Positions 37,012 through 45,145 of a DNA stretch of 62,476 nt are shown piece by piece. The DNA is from Phycisphaerae bacterium. Lineage in GTDB: Bacteria > Planctomycetota > Phycisphaerae > UBA1845. Location of the stretch: positions 1 through 62,476 of the forward strand of contig BQJS01000004.1 in assembly GCA_021604825.1 (NCBI GenBank), read 5' to 3'. The notes under the pieces are model-generated. The model did not search any database and was not told where the DNA came from. It worked only from the letters and a program-made list of their open reading frames with translations. The first letter of the stretch is position 1. The number at the start of each line of letters is the position of its first letter. The position numbers and the translations under genes are program-made.

Positions 37012-39762
37012 TTAACCGGTACTCTGCATCGCCGCAGCGATCCCGTTGATACTCAAGAACAGCGCCCCGCGGACGGCTCCCTCATCGTCCGAACCACCGC
37101 GAAAGCGCGTCATCAATTCAATCTGAAGCAGATTCAACACATCGGTGTACGGATTCCGCGCACGAATTGCCCGCTGAATCACCGGGTTGTTATCGAGCAA
37201 ACGATCCTGCCCCGTGATCGCAAGAATCGCCTTCTCGCCAAGGGCAAATTCGCCCACGATCAAATCGTGCAGGCTTTTCTCTGCAAATGCTGCGTAGCGT
37301 TTCGCAATCACCAGCCGCGCCCGAGCCATCTCCTGCTGGGCGTTGTCAATTACCGTTCGGAAGAACTCCCACTTGCGATACCACTGCCGCATCGTATCCA
37401 GCGCGTCGGGAGTATCTGCCGTCACCTTCTCGATCGCGCTGCCTAATCCATACCAACCCGGCACCGTGTACCGCGTCTGCGTCCACGCGAACACCCAGGG
37501 AATCGCCCGCAGATTGTCCAATCCGACCGCGCTACCCGAGCGCGAAACCGGTCGCGAGGCAATGGGCAGGCGGCTAATATGCTCAATCGGTGAGCACCCC
37601 GTGTAGAACCCCCAGAAGTCTTCATGTTCGACGAGCTCTCGATACGCATTCATCGAGTGCCGCGCGATGTCACTCATGATCTTCGAGTCGTCTTCGCCCG
37701 CCGTCACCGTCGATTTCGCTTCCGCACCGACTTCCTCGGTCCCGATGATCATCGCGTGAACGATCTGCTCAACATGGCGTCGCGCGATCGCGGGCAGGGC
37801 GTATCGAAACGTGATCACTTCGCCTTGCTCCGTAAAGCGGATGCGTCCGTTGCGACTTTCCGGCGGGCCAGCCAATATCGCCCGGTTGGCCCGTCCCCCA
37901 CCGCGCCCGACCGTTCCACCGCGGCCATGAAAGAATCGAAAATCGATCGACTGCGCATGCATCGCTGCCGCCAACCGCCGCTGAGCCACCTGAAGCGCCC
38001 AGTTGCTCATCCAGTATCCGCCGTCCTTGTTGCTGTCCGAATAGCCCAGCATGATTTCCTGCCGACGCCTTCGGGCTTCCAAGTGCTTCGCGTAAACAGG
38101 ATGGGTCACCAGCTTGGTCATCAGCTCGGGTGCCCGGTCGAGGTCGTCGATCGTTTCAAAAAGCGGCACCACGTCGAGCACGGCCTCCACGCGATCACCG
38201 CGCATTCGCCAAAGACCGGCTTCCTTCATTAGCACCAACACGGTAAGCAAGTCGCTGACATCGTGCGTCATGCTGATGATGTAGCTACCGATCGCTGCCG
38301 GTGTCGTCCGGCTGGTTTCTCGAAGCGTCTCGTATAGATCGAGCAACTCACGCGTCGCATCCGCAACTTCCGCATCGCGCGGCAAAAGCGGTCGCGGATC
38401 TTCAAGCTGCTCGCTTAGCAGTTTGCAGCGATCGTCTTCACCCAATGCGTCATAGTCATCATGCACGCGGGCCACACGCAGCAATTCCGAGACAGCCGCC
38501 GTGTGCACGTCGCTATGCTGACGTATATCGAGCGAAGCAAAGTGCAGTCCAAACGCCTCAGCCCGAACCCGCAAATCGCGCAAACGCCCGTTGGAAATTA
38601 CCCCCAACCCGCACTCATCGAGGCACGTCTGCATCAGCGCGATGTCGGCATTGAACTGCGCCGACGTATACGCACCCGCATCCTCACGAGCCGCCCGCAA
38701 CTTCTCGATCATCTGGAGGATACGCTTTCGATACGGTTCAAATTGAAGATCGCGACGATCCGACTCGCGCAACGGGCAGCGCTTCTCATCAACTTCGATC
38801 GCTTCCAGTAGCGCCGGGCAGACGTCAACGCACTTCACGGAAATCGACAACTCGTGACGCAACTCATCCAGTTGCATGATGAACTGATCGATCACAGCCG
38901 TCCGAAGTTCCCGCAGCGTCCCGCGCGTCACCTCATTCGTCACCAGCGGATTGCCATCGCGATCCCCGCCAATCCACGTGCGATATTGAAGGAAGCTGGA
39001 CATCGGGGGCGTCGCGTCGTAGTACGCCTCGAGCGCACCGCCCAGGTCGCGATAAAGTCGCGGCACCGCATCCCAAATCGCCCCAGCCAGGAAATACAAG
39101 CCGTTGCGCACTTCCTTGATCACGTGAGGCCGCTCCGCTCGCACCTCGTCGGTGGCGAACATCAAAAAAACGTCGCGCACGATCTGATCTGCGTTCTGTT
39201 TCGCTTCCGCTACCGCGCAACCTTGTTCGTGGCGTTTCAAGAGCGCGTTGGCCACCCGCTTCTGATTGCGCAGTACGCTGCGACGACGCGCTTCGGTGGG
39301 ATGAGCAGTAAGGGTCGGCTGAATATCAAGGCGACCGAGTATCTTCAAAACGCGATCGAGCGACCAACCGCGACGCTTGAGTTGCGCGACCGCATCGGCT
39401 ATGGACTCAGCCCTCGGTTTTTCGGCACTGGCGTCACGCTCGCGCTGCCGGTTGATACGAATGATTTCGATCTGCTCGGCCTGGTTGACCAAATGGAATC
39501 GAAGCGTGAGCGTCTTGAGCAGGTCACGAATCTCGGCAACGTCCATCTTCGCAATGATCGCAGCCGCCTCGTCTCGAAAACTGCCGCCGACGGTGCCCGA
39601 GGTGTTTCCAGAATCGGCAACCTCGTCGGCTTCCTGGGCCTTTTTGCACAGTTCGACAAGCTCCGAATAGTGCTCGTACGGACCGACACCCAAACCCCGT
39701 CGAACGACGGTTTCCAGAAGACTGTCCAGATGGGCAATGTCGTCGTTCAACAGAACTGACAT
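37012..39762 (-). CDS. ppc: Phosphoenolpyruvate carboxylase
   Basis: Fixes bicarbonate onto PEP to make oxaloacetate, refilling the citric acid cycle. From ATG 39762 (GGAGC seven bases upstream) the product is about 916 residues. The first catalytic motif is LTAHPTEARRRSVLRNQKR with the active-site His, the second is FFHGRGGTVGRGGGRANRAILAGPP, and WIGGDRDGNPLVT and LGYSDSNKDGGYWMSNWAL bind substrate and metal. The C-terminus ends in QSTG, close to the conserved ending of the family that reaches into the active site. Length is normal. Confidence 0.96.
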   Translation of the reverse strand: MSVLLNDDIAHLDSLLETVVRRGLGVGPYEHYSELVELCKKAQEADEVADSGNTSGTVGGSFRDEAAAIIAKMDVAEIRDLLKTLTLRFHLVNQAEQIEIIRINRQRERDASAEKPRAESIADAVAQLKRRGWSLDRVLKILGRLDIQPTLTAHPTEARRRSVLRNQKRVANALLKRHEQGCAVAEAKQNADQIVRDVFLMFATDEVRAERPHVIKEVRNGLYFLAGAIWDAVPRLYRDLGGALEAYYDATPPMSSFLQYRTWIGGDRDGNPLVTNEVTRGTLRELRTAVIDQFIMQLDELRHELSISVKCVDVCPALLEAIEVDEKRCPLRESDRRDLQFEPYRKRILQMIEKLRAAREDAGAYTSAQFNADIALMQTCLDECGLGVISNGRLRDLRVRAEAFGLHFASLDIRQHSDVHTAAVSELLRVARVHDDYDALGEDDRCKLLSEQLEDPRPLLPRDAEVADATRELLDLYETLRETSRTTPAAIGSYIISMTHDVSDLLTVLVLMKEAGLWRMRGDRVEAVLDVVPLFETIDDLDRAPELMTKLVTHPVYAKHLEARRRRQEIMLGYSDSNKDGGYWMSNWALQVAQRRLAAAMHAQSIDFRFFHGRGGTVGRGGGRANRAILAGPPESRNGRIRFTEQGEVITFRYALPAIARRHVEQIVHAMIIGTEEVGAEAKSTVTAGEDDSKIMSDIARHSMNAYRELVEHEDFWGFYTGCSPIEHISRLPIASRPVSRSGSAVGLDNLRAIPWVFAWTQTRYTVPGWYGLGSAIEKVTADTPDALDTMRQWYRKWEFFRTVIDNAQQEMARARLVIAKRYAAFAEKSLHDLIVGEFALGEKAILAITGQDRLLDNNPVIQRAIRARNPYTDVLNLLQIELMTRFRGGSDDEGAVRGALFLSINGIAAAMQSTG

Positions 39763-39916
39763 GGTTCGTGCTCCGTTCTCGTCTGACCCGCGAGGCCACA
39801 ACGTCGATGGAACAAGAGGCCGCACATCCTGTCAAGATTCCGGCGCAAAATCGTCCAGATTGCTACTGTGGAGGCGTGCCGTCGGCGATCGGGAATGATC
39901 GTGGAGGTAGAACGAC

Positions 39917-40015
39917 ATGGACACAGACCCATCCCGTCGATTGGTTCCAGTCGAAATGATCGAGACCGAAGAGCGCGAACCTACTGATAAAGGCTCCATT
40001 CCTCGAAGGCGTTGA
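39917..40015 (+). CDS. Possible 32-residue small protein
   Basis: ATG 39917 follows a strong GGAGGT ribosome site by eight bases. The product is charged and without membrane helix (begins MDTDPSRRLVPVEMIETEER, ends PRRR). No family. It overlaps the opposite-strand candidate at 39981, and at most one of the two is likely to be real. Confidence 0.35.
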   Translation: MDTDPSRRLVPVEMIETEEREPTDKGSIPRRR

Positions 40016-40175
40016 GTTCAAGATCCGGTCTTTGGTCGGCCACCAAACGCTGAATCTGCGGCAATCCCATCAAGACGCGATCGACCGCACTATCAGGTTC
40101 GTCATCGTACGCCGAGCCGACCGAACCTTGACCCGTATCTCGATCCCTCTGCTTCTCCAACGTCGATTGTCTCAT
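39981..40175 (-). CDS. Possible 64-residue small protein
   Basis: An open frame from an internal ATG at 40175 (the frame extends to a TTG at 40214). The C-terminal half, SAVDRVLMGLPQIQRLVADQ followed by PDLELNAFEEWSLYQ, reads like a genuine amphipathic protein, but the ribosome site is poor. No family recognised. Confidence 0.3.
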   Translation of the reverse strand: MRQSTLEKQRDRDTGQGSVGSAYDDEPDSAVDRVLMGLPQIQRLVADQRPDLELNAFEEWSLYQ

Positions 40176-40419
40176 GTCTTGACGCTTTCGGTTCTGAACT
40201 GTTCGTTGGACCAACTGAAATCGTTGACGCTTCTCTCCCAGTCTATGATACGACGTTCAGCAATCGATGGGTGAATAGTGAGTAACCCAGCCACTGTTGT
40301 TATGTTATCGACGATGCCCCGCCCTTTATTCAGGCCGTTGCAACGCTATTCAAGAAGCGCATCGCCTACCCAATGTGGTTCATCGAAGCCACCACAAGAC
40401 GCATTCAGTACGACTGTCC

Positions 40420-40605
40420 CTAAGCACAGGTCGCGATGAAAACCGCACTGCGATCTGCGCGCATCGCATGCACCACGTCGTCACAGCCCGTTTCACGGTC
40501 CAATAATTCAATCCGCGCAAGATACTCACGGGGATAACGGCTGGTTTGGCATGAAACTTGCACCCACCTTTCGAGGGCTCGACTCCGCGCAGCCAGTTGC
40601 AACAT
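40420..40605 (-). CDS. Possible 61-residue small protein
   Basis: ATG 40605 has GAGGC seven bases upstream. The product begins MLQLAARSRALERWVQVSC and ends with DDVVHAMRADRSAVFIATCA, with balanced alpha/beta composition. No family is recognised, and it is divergent from nfnA 102 bases away. Confidence 0.35.
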   Translation of the reverse strand: MLQLAARSRALERWVQVSCQTSRYPREYLARIELLDRETGCDDVVHAMRADRSAVFIATCA

Positions 40606-40707
40606 GAGATCGCCTCAGAATGCGTTTAGGCGGCGAGAGTAGGTCGGTCGCCGATTCGAACTGATCCTCGTAGTAACCGAAAACAGCAGCAGAAGGTTTG
40701 CACAACA

Positions 40708-41583
40708 ATGAACCGCATCCTCGACGCCAAATGGCTCGCATCGGACGTGAAGTGGTTTCGAATTCAAGCCCCGCTCGTCGCACGCCACCGTGAACCGGGA
40801 CAATTCGTCATCGTCAGGGTTCAGGAAACCGGTGAACGCATCCCACTGACGGTGGCTGACTCCAACACCGACTGCGGATCCATCGATCTGATCGTCAAAG
40901 CGGTGGGTAAAACCACCGAGCTGCTCTGTTCGAAAGAACGCGACGATTTCATCAGCGACATCGCCGGCCCCCTCGGTCGCCCCACTGAACTGTGCACCGA
41001 CGGACGCGTCATCGTGATTGGAGGCGGAGTCGGGACCGCCGTGATTTACCCGCTGGCCCGTGCCCTACGCGCGGCGCGTTGCCACGTCACCGCGATCATT
41101 GGTGGCCGCACCCACGATCACATCGTCCTCGAATCCGAGTTGGCAGAGGTTTCAAATGAAGTCCTGCCATGCGCCGATGACGGCAGCTATGGTTTTCGTG
41201 GAAACGTCGCCGGCCAACTTCGCAAACTCATCGACCAAACCCAAGACCCCATCGACATGATTTACGCAGCCGGCCCCGTCCCCATGATGAAGGCGGTGGC
41301 CGACCTCACGCGGGACGCCAACATCAAGACGGTGGTCTCGCTCAACCCCATCATGGTCGACGGGACGGGCATGTGCGGCGGCTGTCGCGTCAACGTGGGG
41401 GGCGAGACGCTTTACGCCTGCGTCGATGGGCCAGAATTCGACGCCCACGAAGTCGATTACGAATCACTGGCCAATCGCCTGACCGCTTACCGCACGCAGG
41501 AACGTGCGGCGCTGAAGTCGACTGAAAAGCACTGCCAAGTCGAAGCAAACCTCCAATACACGGATCGCAAAAGATGCCATTGA
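40708..41583 (+). CDS. nfnA: NADH-dependent ferredoxin:NADP+ oxidoreductase small subunit (NfnA-like)
   Basis: A 291-residue FAD/NAD-binding subunit of the kind also named sulfide/dihydroorotate-dehydrogenase-like. GQFVIVRVQETGERIPLTVAD is the flavin-binding start, GRVIVIGGGVGTAVIYPLARAL the pyridine nucleotide fold, and GTGMCGGCRVNVGG plus a later Cys (TLYACVDGPEF) hold a [2Fe-2S] cluster. With the large subunit 10 bases overlapped downstream, it forms a flavin-based bifurcating transhydrogenase that couples NADH and reduced ferredoxin to NADP+ reduction. A glutamate-synthase accessory role is the alternative, but no large glutamate synthase gene is near. Confidence 0.88.
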   Translation: MNRILDAKWLASDVKWFRIQAPLVARHREPGQFVIVRVQETGERIPLTVADSNTDCGSIDLIVKAVGKTTELLCSKERDDFISDIAGPLGRPTELCTDGRVIVIGGGVGTAVIYPLARALRAARCHVTAIIGGRTHDHIVLESELAEVSNEVLPCADDGSYGFRGNVAGQLRKLIDQTQDPIDMIYAAGPVPMMKAVADLTRDANIKTVVSLNPIMVDGTGMCGGCRVNVGGETLYACVDGPEFDAHEVDYESLANRLTAYRTQERAALKSTEKHCQVEANLQYTDRKRCH

Positions 41584-43019
41584 CCCCAAAAGAACGAATG
41601 AAAATCACCCGCCAGCAGATGCCAGAGCAGGACGCCAAAGAGCGCGCAGGTGACTTCCGCGAAGTGAATTCGGGCTTCACGGCCGTCCTAGCGCGATTGG
41701 AAGCCGAACGTTGCCTGCGGTGTCGCGACGCCAAGTGCATCGCCGGGTGCCCCGTCGGCATCGACATCCCGTTGTTCATCGAACACATCGCGGAAGGTGA
41801 TTTGCCATCGGCTGCAGATGTATTGCTCCGCGACAACGCCCTGCCAGGGATTACCGGGCGGGTGTGCCCTCAGGAAGAACAGTGCGAACAACAGTGCGTG
41901 CGCGGCAAAGGCAAAGGATGCTCAGTCGCGGTCGGGCATTTGGAGCGCTTCGTCGCCGACTGGGCGCGAGATCATGTTGCCCACACTTCGCCTTCGGAAT
42001 TGAAACGCTCAGGAAACCGTGTCGCCATCGTCGGTTCTGGCCCCGCCGGGTTGACCGCAGCCGGCGAGCTCGCACGACTTGGCCACGACGTGACAATCTT
42101 TGAGGCGCTGCATGCTGTCGGTGGCGTGTTGCGATATGGCATTCCCAATTTCCGACTGCCCAATGAAATCATCGAATCGGAGGTAGCCCGCCTGACGGCT
42201 TTGGGAGTGACGATTGAAACCAATGTCATTGTGGGAACGACGATGACCATCGATGAACTGATGACGACCGAAGGGTATGGCGCGGTGTTCATCGCCAACG
42301 GTGCCGGTCTGCCTGTCTTCATGAATATCCCGGGTGAAGACTTGAACGGCGTCTACTCGGCCAACGAATTCCTCACCCGCGTCAATCTCATGGAAGCCTA
42401 TCGATTCCCTGATGCGGATACGCCAGTCATTGTTGCGGACCGGGCGGTCGTCATCGGAGGTGGCAATACAGCGATGGACTCGATCCGTACAGCCCGCCGT
42501 CTGGGCGCGACGGAGGCCACGCTGGTCTACCGGCGCAGTCGCACCGAAATGCCTGCCCGCAAAGAGGAAGTGCACCACGCCGAGCAGGAAGGCATCGCAT
42601 TTCGGCTGCTCTGTAGTCCCGTTCGAATCTTGTGTACCGATACCGGATGGGTGCGCGGGGTCGAATGCGTGGAGATGGAACTTGGCGCTTCGGACGCGTC
42701 GGGTCGCCGCAGACCCGTACCCATTTCCGGCTCCGAGTTCACCATCGAATGCGACATCGTGATCGAGGCCATCGGTACGCGCGCCAATCCGCTGCTGACT
42801 TCGACAACGCCCGACATTAAGGTCAACAAATGGGGAAACATCGAGATCGACGAAGACGGAATGACCAGTCGGCCTGGCGTGTTCGCAGGTGGAGACATCA
42901 CCCGCGGTGCGGCGACCGTGATTCTCGCCATGGGTGACGGAAAACGAGCGGCGGCCGCCATCGATCGATTTCTGGTCGCTAACAAGACACCGCGAGAAAA
43001 GAGCCACCAACTTCAATAA
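41574..43019 (+). CDS. nfnB: NADH-dependent ferredoxin:NADP+ oxidoreductase large subunit (NfnB/GltD-like)
   Basis: A 481-residue iron-sulfur flavoprotein. The N-terminal domain binds two [4Fe-4S] clusters through CLRCRDAKCIAGCPVGIDIP and CPQEEQCEQQCVRG; then come the FAD site RVAIVGSGPAGLTAAGELARLGHDVTIFE and NADPH site AVVIGGGNTAMDSIRTARRLGA, and the closing GVFAGGDITRGAATVILAMGDGKRAA. These are the marks of the GltD/NfnB family. The start overlaps nfnA by 10 bases, so the subunits are translated together. Pairing with NfnA rather than with a glutamate synthase large subunit supports the bifurcating enzyme. Confidence 0.9.
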   Translation: MPLTPKERMKITRQQMPEQDAKERAGDFREVNSGFTAVLARLEAERCLRCRDAKCIAGCPVGIDIPLFIEHIAEGDLPSAADVLLRDNALPGITGRVCPQEEQCEQQCVRGKGKGCSVAVGHLERFVADWARDHVAHTSPSELKRSGNRVAIVGSGPAGLTAAGELARLGHDVTIFEALHAVGGVLRYGIPNFRLPNEIIESEVARLTALGVTIETNVIVGTTMTIDELMTTEGYGAVFIANGAGLPVFMNIPGEDLNGVYSANEFLTRVNLMEAYRFPDADTPVIVADRAVVIGGGNTAMDSIRTARRLGATEATLVYRRSRTEMPARKEEVHHAEQEGIAFRLLCSPVRILCTDTGWVRGVECVEMELGASDASGRRRPVPISGSEFTIECDIVIEAIGTRANPLLTSTTPDIKVNKWGNIEIDEDGMTSRPGVFAGGDITRGAATVILAMGDGKRAAAAIDRFLVANKTPREKSHQLQ

Positions 43020-43145
43020 CTCCCAACAGTGTGGCACAGCGATTGCACGTTGCTAAACGGCGACGAAACAAACTGGAGTCTGCGTGCGCCCCGAAATATA
43101 CCTTGCCCGCATACGTGCAACGTTCTCGCCAAGGGTGGATATCTC

Positions 43146-43625
43146 ATGAACGAACTAAAATCAAGATCGGCCGATTCAACAGCCGTGCTTCAATACAGCA
43201 CGTTGCGTTCAACTTGTCATCCAGAGTGTGTGGCCTGTCGTGATCCGAAGAAGGGCGGCTTGGGTCTTGAATTTGATCTGTGCGCGGACAACACCGTCAC
43301 CGCCCAATTCTTCTGTGCTGCGAAGTACCAAGGCTACACGGATCGCATGCACGGCGGGATCATTGCAACTTTATTGGACGCAGCCATGACCCACTGCCTG
43401 TTTGCCCGTAACAGTCGGGGGGTCACGGCGAAACTGGCCGTCAGATACGTTCGACCCGTCCTCATCGGCTCAGACGTCACCATCTCCGCTGCCGTGGTAC
43501 AGGAGCGCGGACTGCTGGTCGAATTGAGCGCTGAGCTGCACCAAAATGGAGAACTGTGCGCTTTGTCGAAGGGTACATTCTTCGTCGAAAAACCATTAGG
43601 TTCGCGCCCTCCCCACGGCAAGTAA
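43146..43625 (+). CDS. Hotdog-fold thioesterase (PaaI-like)
   Basis: About 159 residues from ATG 43146, with a G-rich site (GGGTGG) just upstream; the longer frame to 43029 is not protein-like. The hotdog core is CAAKYQGYTDRMHGGIIATLLDAAMTHCLFA, with the HGG turn and the catalytic Asp/helix start, followed by AKLAVRYVRPVLIGSDVTI. The N-terminal part carries Cys pairs (CHPECVACRDPKKGG), unusual for the family and perhaps metal-binding. It should hydrolyse a CoA thioester, possibly aromatic or short acyl. It follows nfnB by 126 bases. Confidence 0.83.
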   Translation: MNELKSRSADSTAVLQYSTLRSTCHPECVACRDPKKGGLGLEFDLCADNTVTAQFFCAAKYQGYTDRMHGGIIATLLDAAMTHCLFARNSRGVTAKLAVRYVRPVLIGSDVTISAAVVQERGLLVELSAELHQNGELCALSKGTFFVEKPLGSRPPHGK

Positions 43626-43921
43626 CCCGTACCTCACCAGAAGCATGAAATCGTGCGGTCAGAACACGGTCAACGGTGCCACCTTATGTGTGAAATCGCA
43701 CAGCGCTATTTGACTCAGATCGATGTTGGGCAAGACGCAGTTCGAGTTCAGCACCGAAAGCTCGCGTAATCCTATCGCTATTGACCCCACCCACGATTGA
43801 TTGGCTCGTCAAACCGCGCGGCGCATGGCACGCGGCGTGCTATGTGAATTTCATCCAGCGGCCCAACGGGTGCAGACACCGAGGGCCGTTTCCAATCCAA
43901 TGGCACTTGGATGACAACAAC

Positions 43922-45133
43922 ATGCTCGCTACTGACTCGTTGGTGGTACACGCCGGAATCGGAGAAAACGAACACTTGGCGGTCACGCCGCCGATATATC
44001 AAACCTCAACTTTTGCATTCGATAGTGCCGAGCAGGGTGCCGCCCTGTTCTCTGGTCAACGCGACGGCTACATCTACTCACGCATGGGCAACCCAACTGT
44101 GCGCGCACTGGAAGATGCCGTCGCAGAATTAGAGGGTGGTTATGCCGGGCTCGCCTGCGGAAGCGGGATGGCCGCCGTTCACACCGCACTCGCCGCGATC
44201 CTCAATGCCGGCGATCACATCATCTGCTCCGAAGCCGTCTACGGACCAACATGCACCCTGGTCGAGACTGTCCTTTCGCGCTTCGGCATTGAGTCCACAA
44301 TCGTCGATGCATCAGACCTCTCGGCTGTTCAAAACGCCTTTCGCCCCAATACAACCGTCGTCTACATCGAAACACCCGGCAATCCCACGTTGGCTATCTG
44401 CGACCTCGAACCGCTCTGCAAGATGGCCCACGAACGCGGCGCACAAGTGATCGTCGACAACACGTTTATGACACCGTTTCTGCAGCAGCCGTTTCGCTGG
44501 GGCGCTGATGTCGTCGTCCACAGCCTGACCAAATTTCTTAACGGTCACGCCGATGTAGTGGGCGGCATGATCGTCGTCAAAGAGGAACCGCAATATCCGG
44601 CGTTCCGCAAGGCGCTCAACCACATGGGTGGGGTGCTGGGTCCGTTCGAGTCTTTCCTCGTGCATCGCGGTATCAAAACGCTGGCACTACGTATGCAGCG
44701 GCACTGCGAAAGCGCACTGAAAGTCGCGACATTTCTCGAACAACATTCAGCCGTCGAATGGGTCCGCTATCCGGGTCTCAAGAGTCATCCGCAATTTGAG
44801 GTCGCCAGTAAGCAGATGGCCGGTGCCGGCGGAGTCATTAGTTTTGAACTCAAAGGTGGAATAGAAGCTGGCCGTTCAATGATGAACTCGGTGCGACTGT
44901 GCGCCTTGGCGGTGAGCCTTGGCGGCGTGGAGTCTCTCATCCAACACCCCGCAAGCATGACGCACGCAAGCATGGGCACCGAAGCCCGGCAACGAGCAAA
45001 CATCACCGATGGGTTGGTGCGATTGTCCGTCGGCATCGAAAATCCCAATGACATTATCATCGACCTGGATCAAGCGCTCTCCAAACCGGAGCTTGGTTCG
45101 GGGTCTACCCATGCAGGAGAGATTCACGCATAA
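43922..45133 (+). CDS. Cys/Met metabolism PLP enzyme (methionine gamma-lyase type)
   Basis: About 403 residues from the ATG at 43922; the frame reaches 43781 but the first conserved residues are SLVVHAGIGENEHLAVTPPIYQTSTFAF. PLP-site motifs are YSRMGNPTVRALEDAVAELEGG, ACGSGMAAV, IETPGNPTL, DNTFMTPFLQQPFRWGADVVVHSLTKFLNGHADVVGG with the Schiff-base Lys in SLTKF, and RLSVGIENPNDIIIDL. Methionine gamma-lyase (methionine to methanethiol, 2-oxobutyrate and ammonia) fits best; cystathionine gamma-lyase or O-acetylhomoserine sulfhydrylase are close alternatives. It lies 13 bases before the malic enzyme gene and is probably co-transcribed. Confidence 0.88.
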   Translation: MLATDSLVVHAGIGENEHLAVTPPIYQTSTFAFDSAEQGAALFSGQRDGYIYSRMGNPTVRALEDAVAELEGGYAGLACGSGMAAVHTALAAILNAGDHIICSEAVYGPTCTLVETVLSRFGIESTIVDASDLSAVQNAFRPNTTVVYIETPGNPTLAICDLEPLCKMAHERGAQVIVDNTFMTPFLQQPFRWGADVVVHSLTKFLNGHADVVGGMIVVKEEPQYPAFRKALNHMGGVLGPFESFLVHRGIKTLALRMQRHCESALKVATFLEQHSAVEWVRYPGLKSHPQFEVASKQMAGAGGVISFELKGGIEAGRSMMNSVRLCALAVSLGGVESLIQHPASMTHASMGTEARQRANITDGLVRLSVGIENPNDIIIDLDQALSKPELGSGSTHAGEIHA

Positions 45134-45145
45134 CGTTGGTGCCTC

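Larger units (their letters stand above)
39763..40707. other. Gene-poor region upstream of nfnA with small-ORF candidates
   Basis: This 945-base region separates ppc (leftward) from nfnA (rightward) and must hold both promoters. Three small reading frames listed separately are the only coding candidates. The stretch 40216-40419 shows nothing I can name. Confidence 0.5.

Noticed and set aside
40528..40545. ACGGGGATAACGG, similar to a 23S rRNA segment
   Set aside because: Only about a dozen bases match and flanks do not resemble rRNA; treated as chance.
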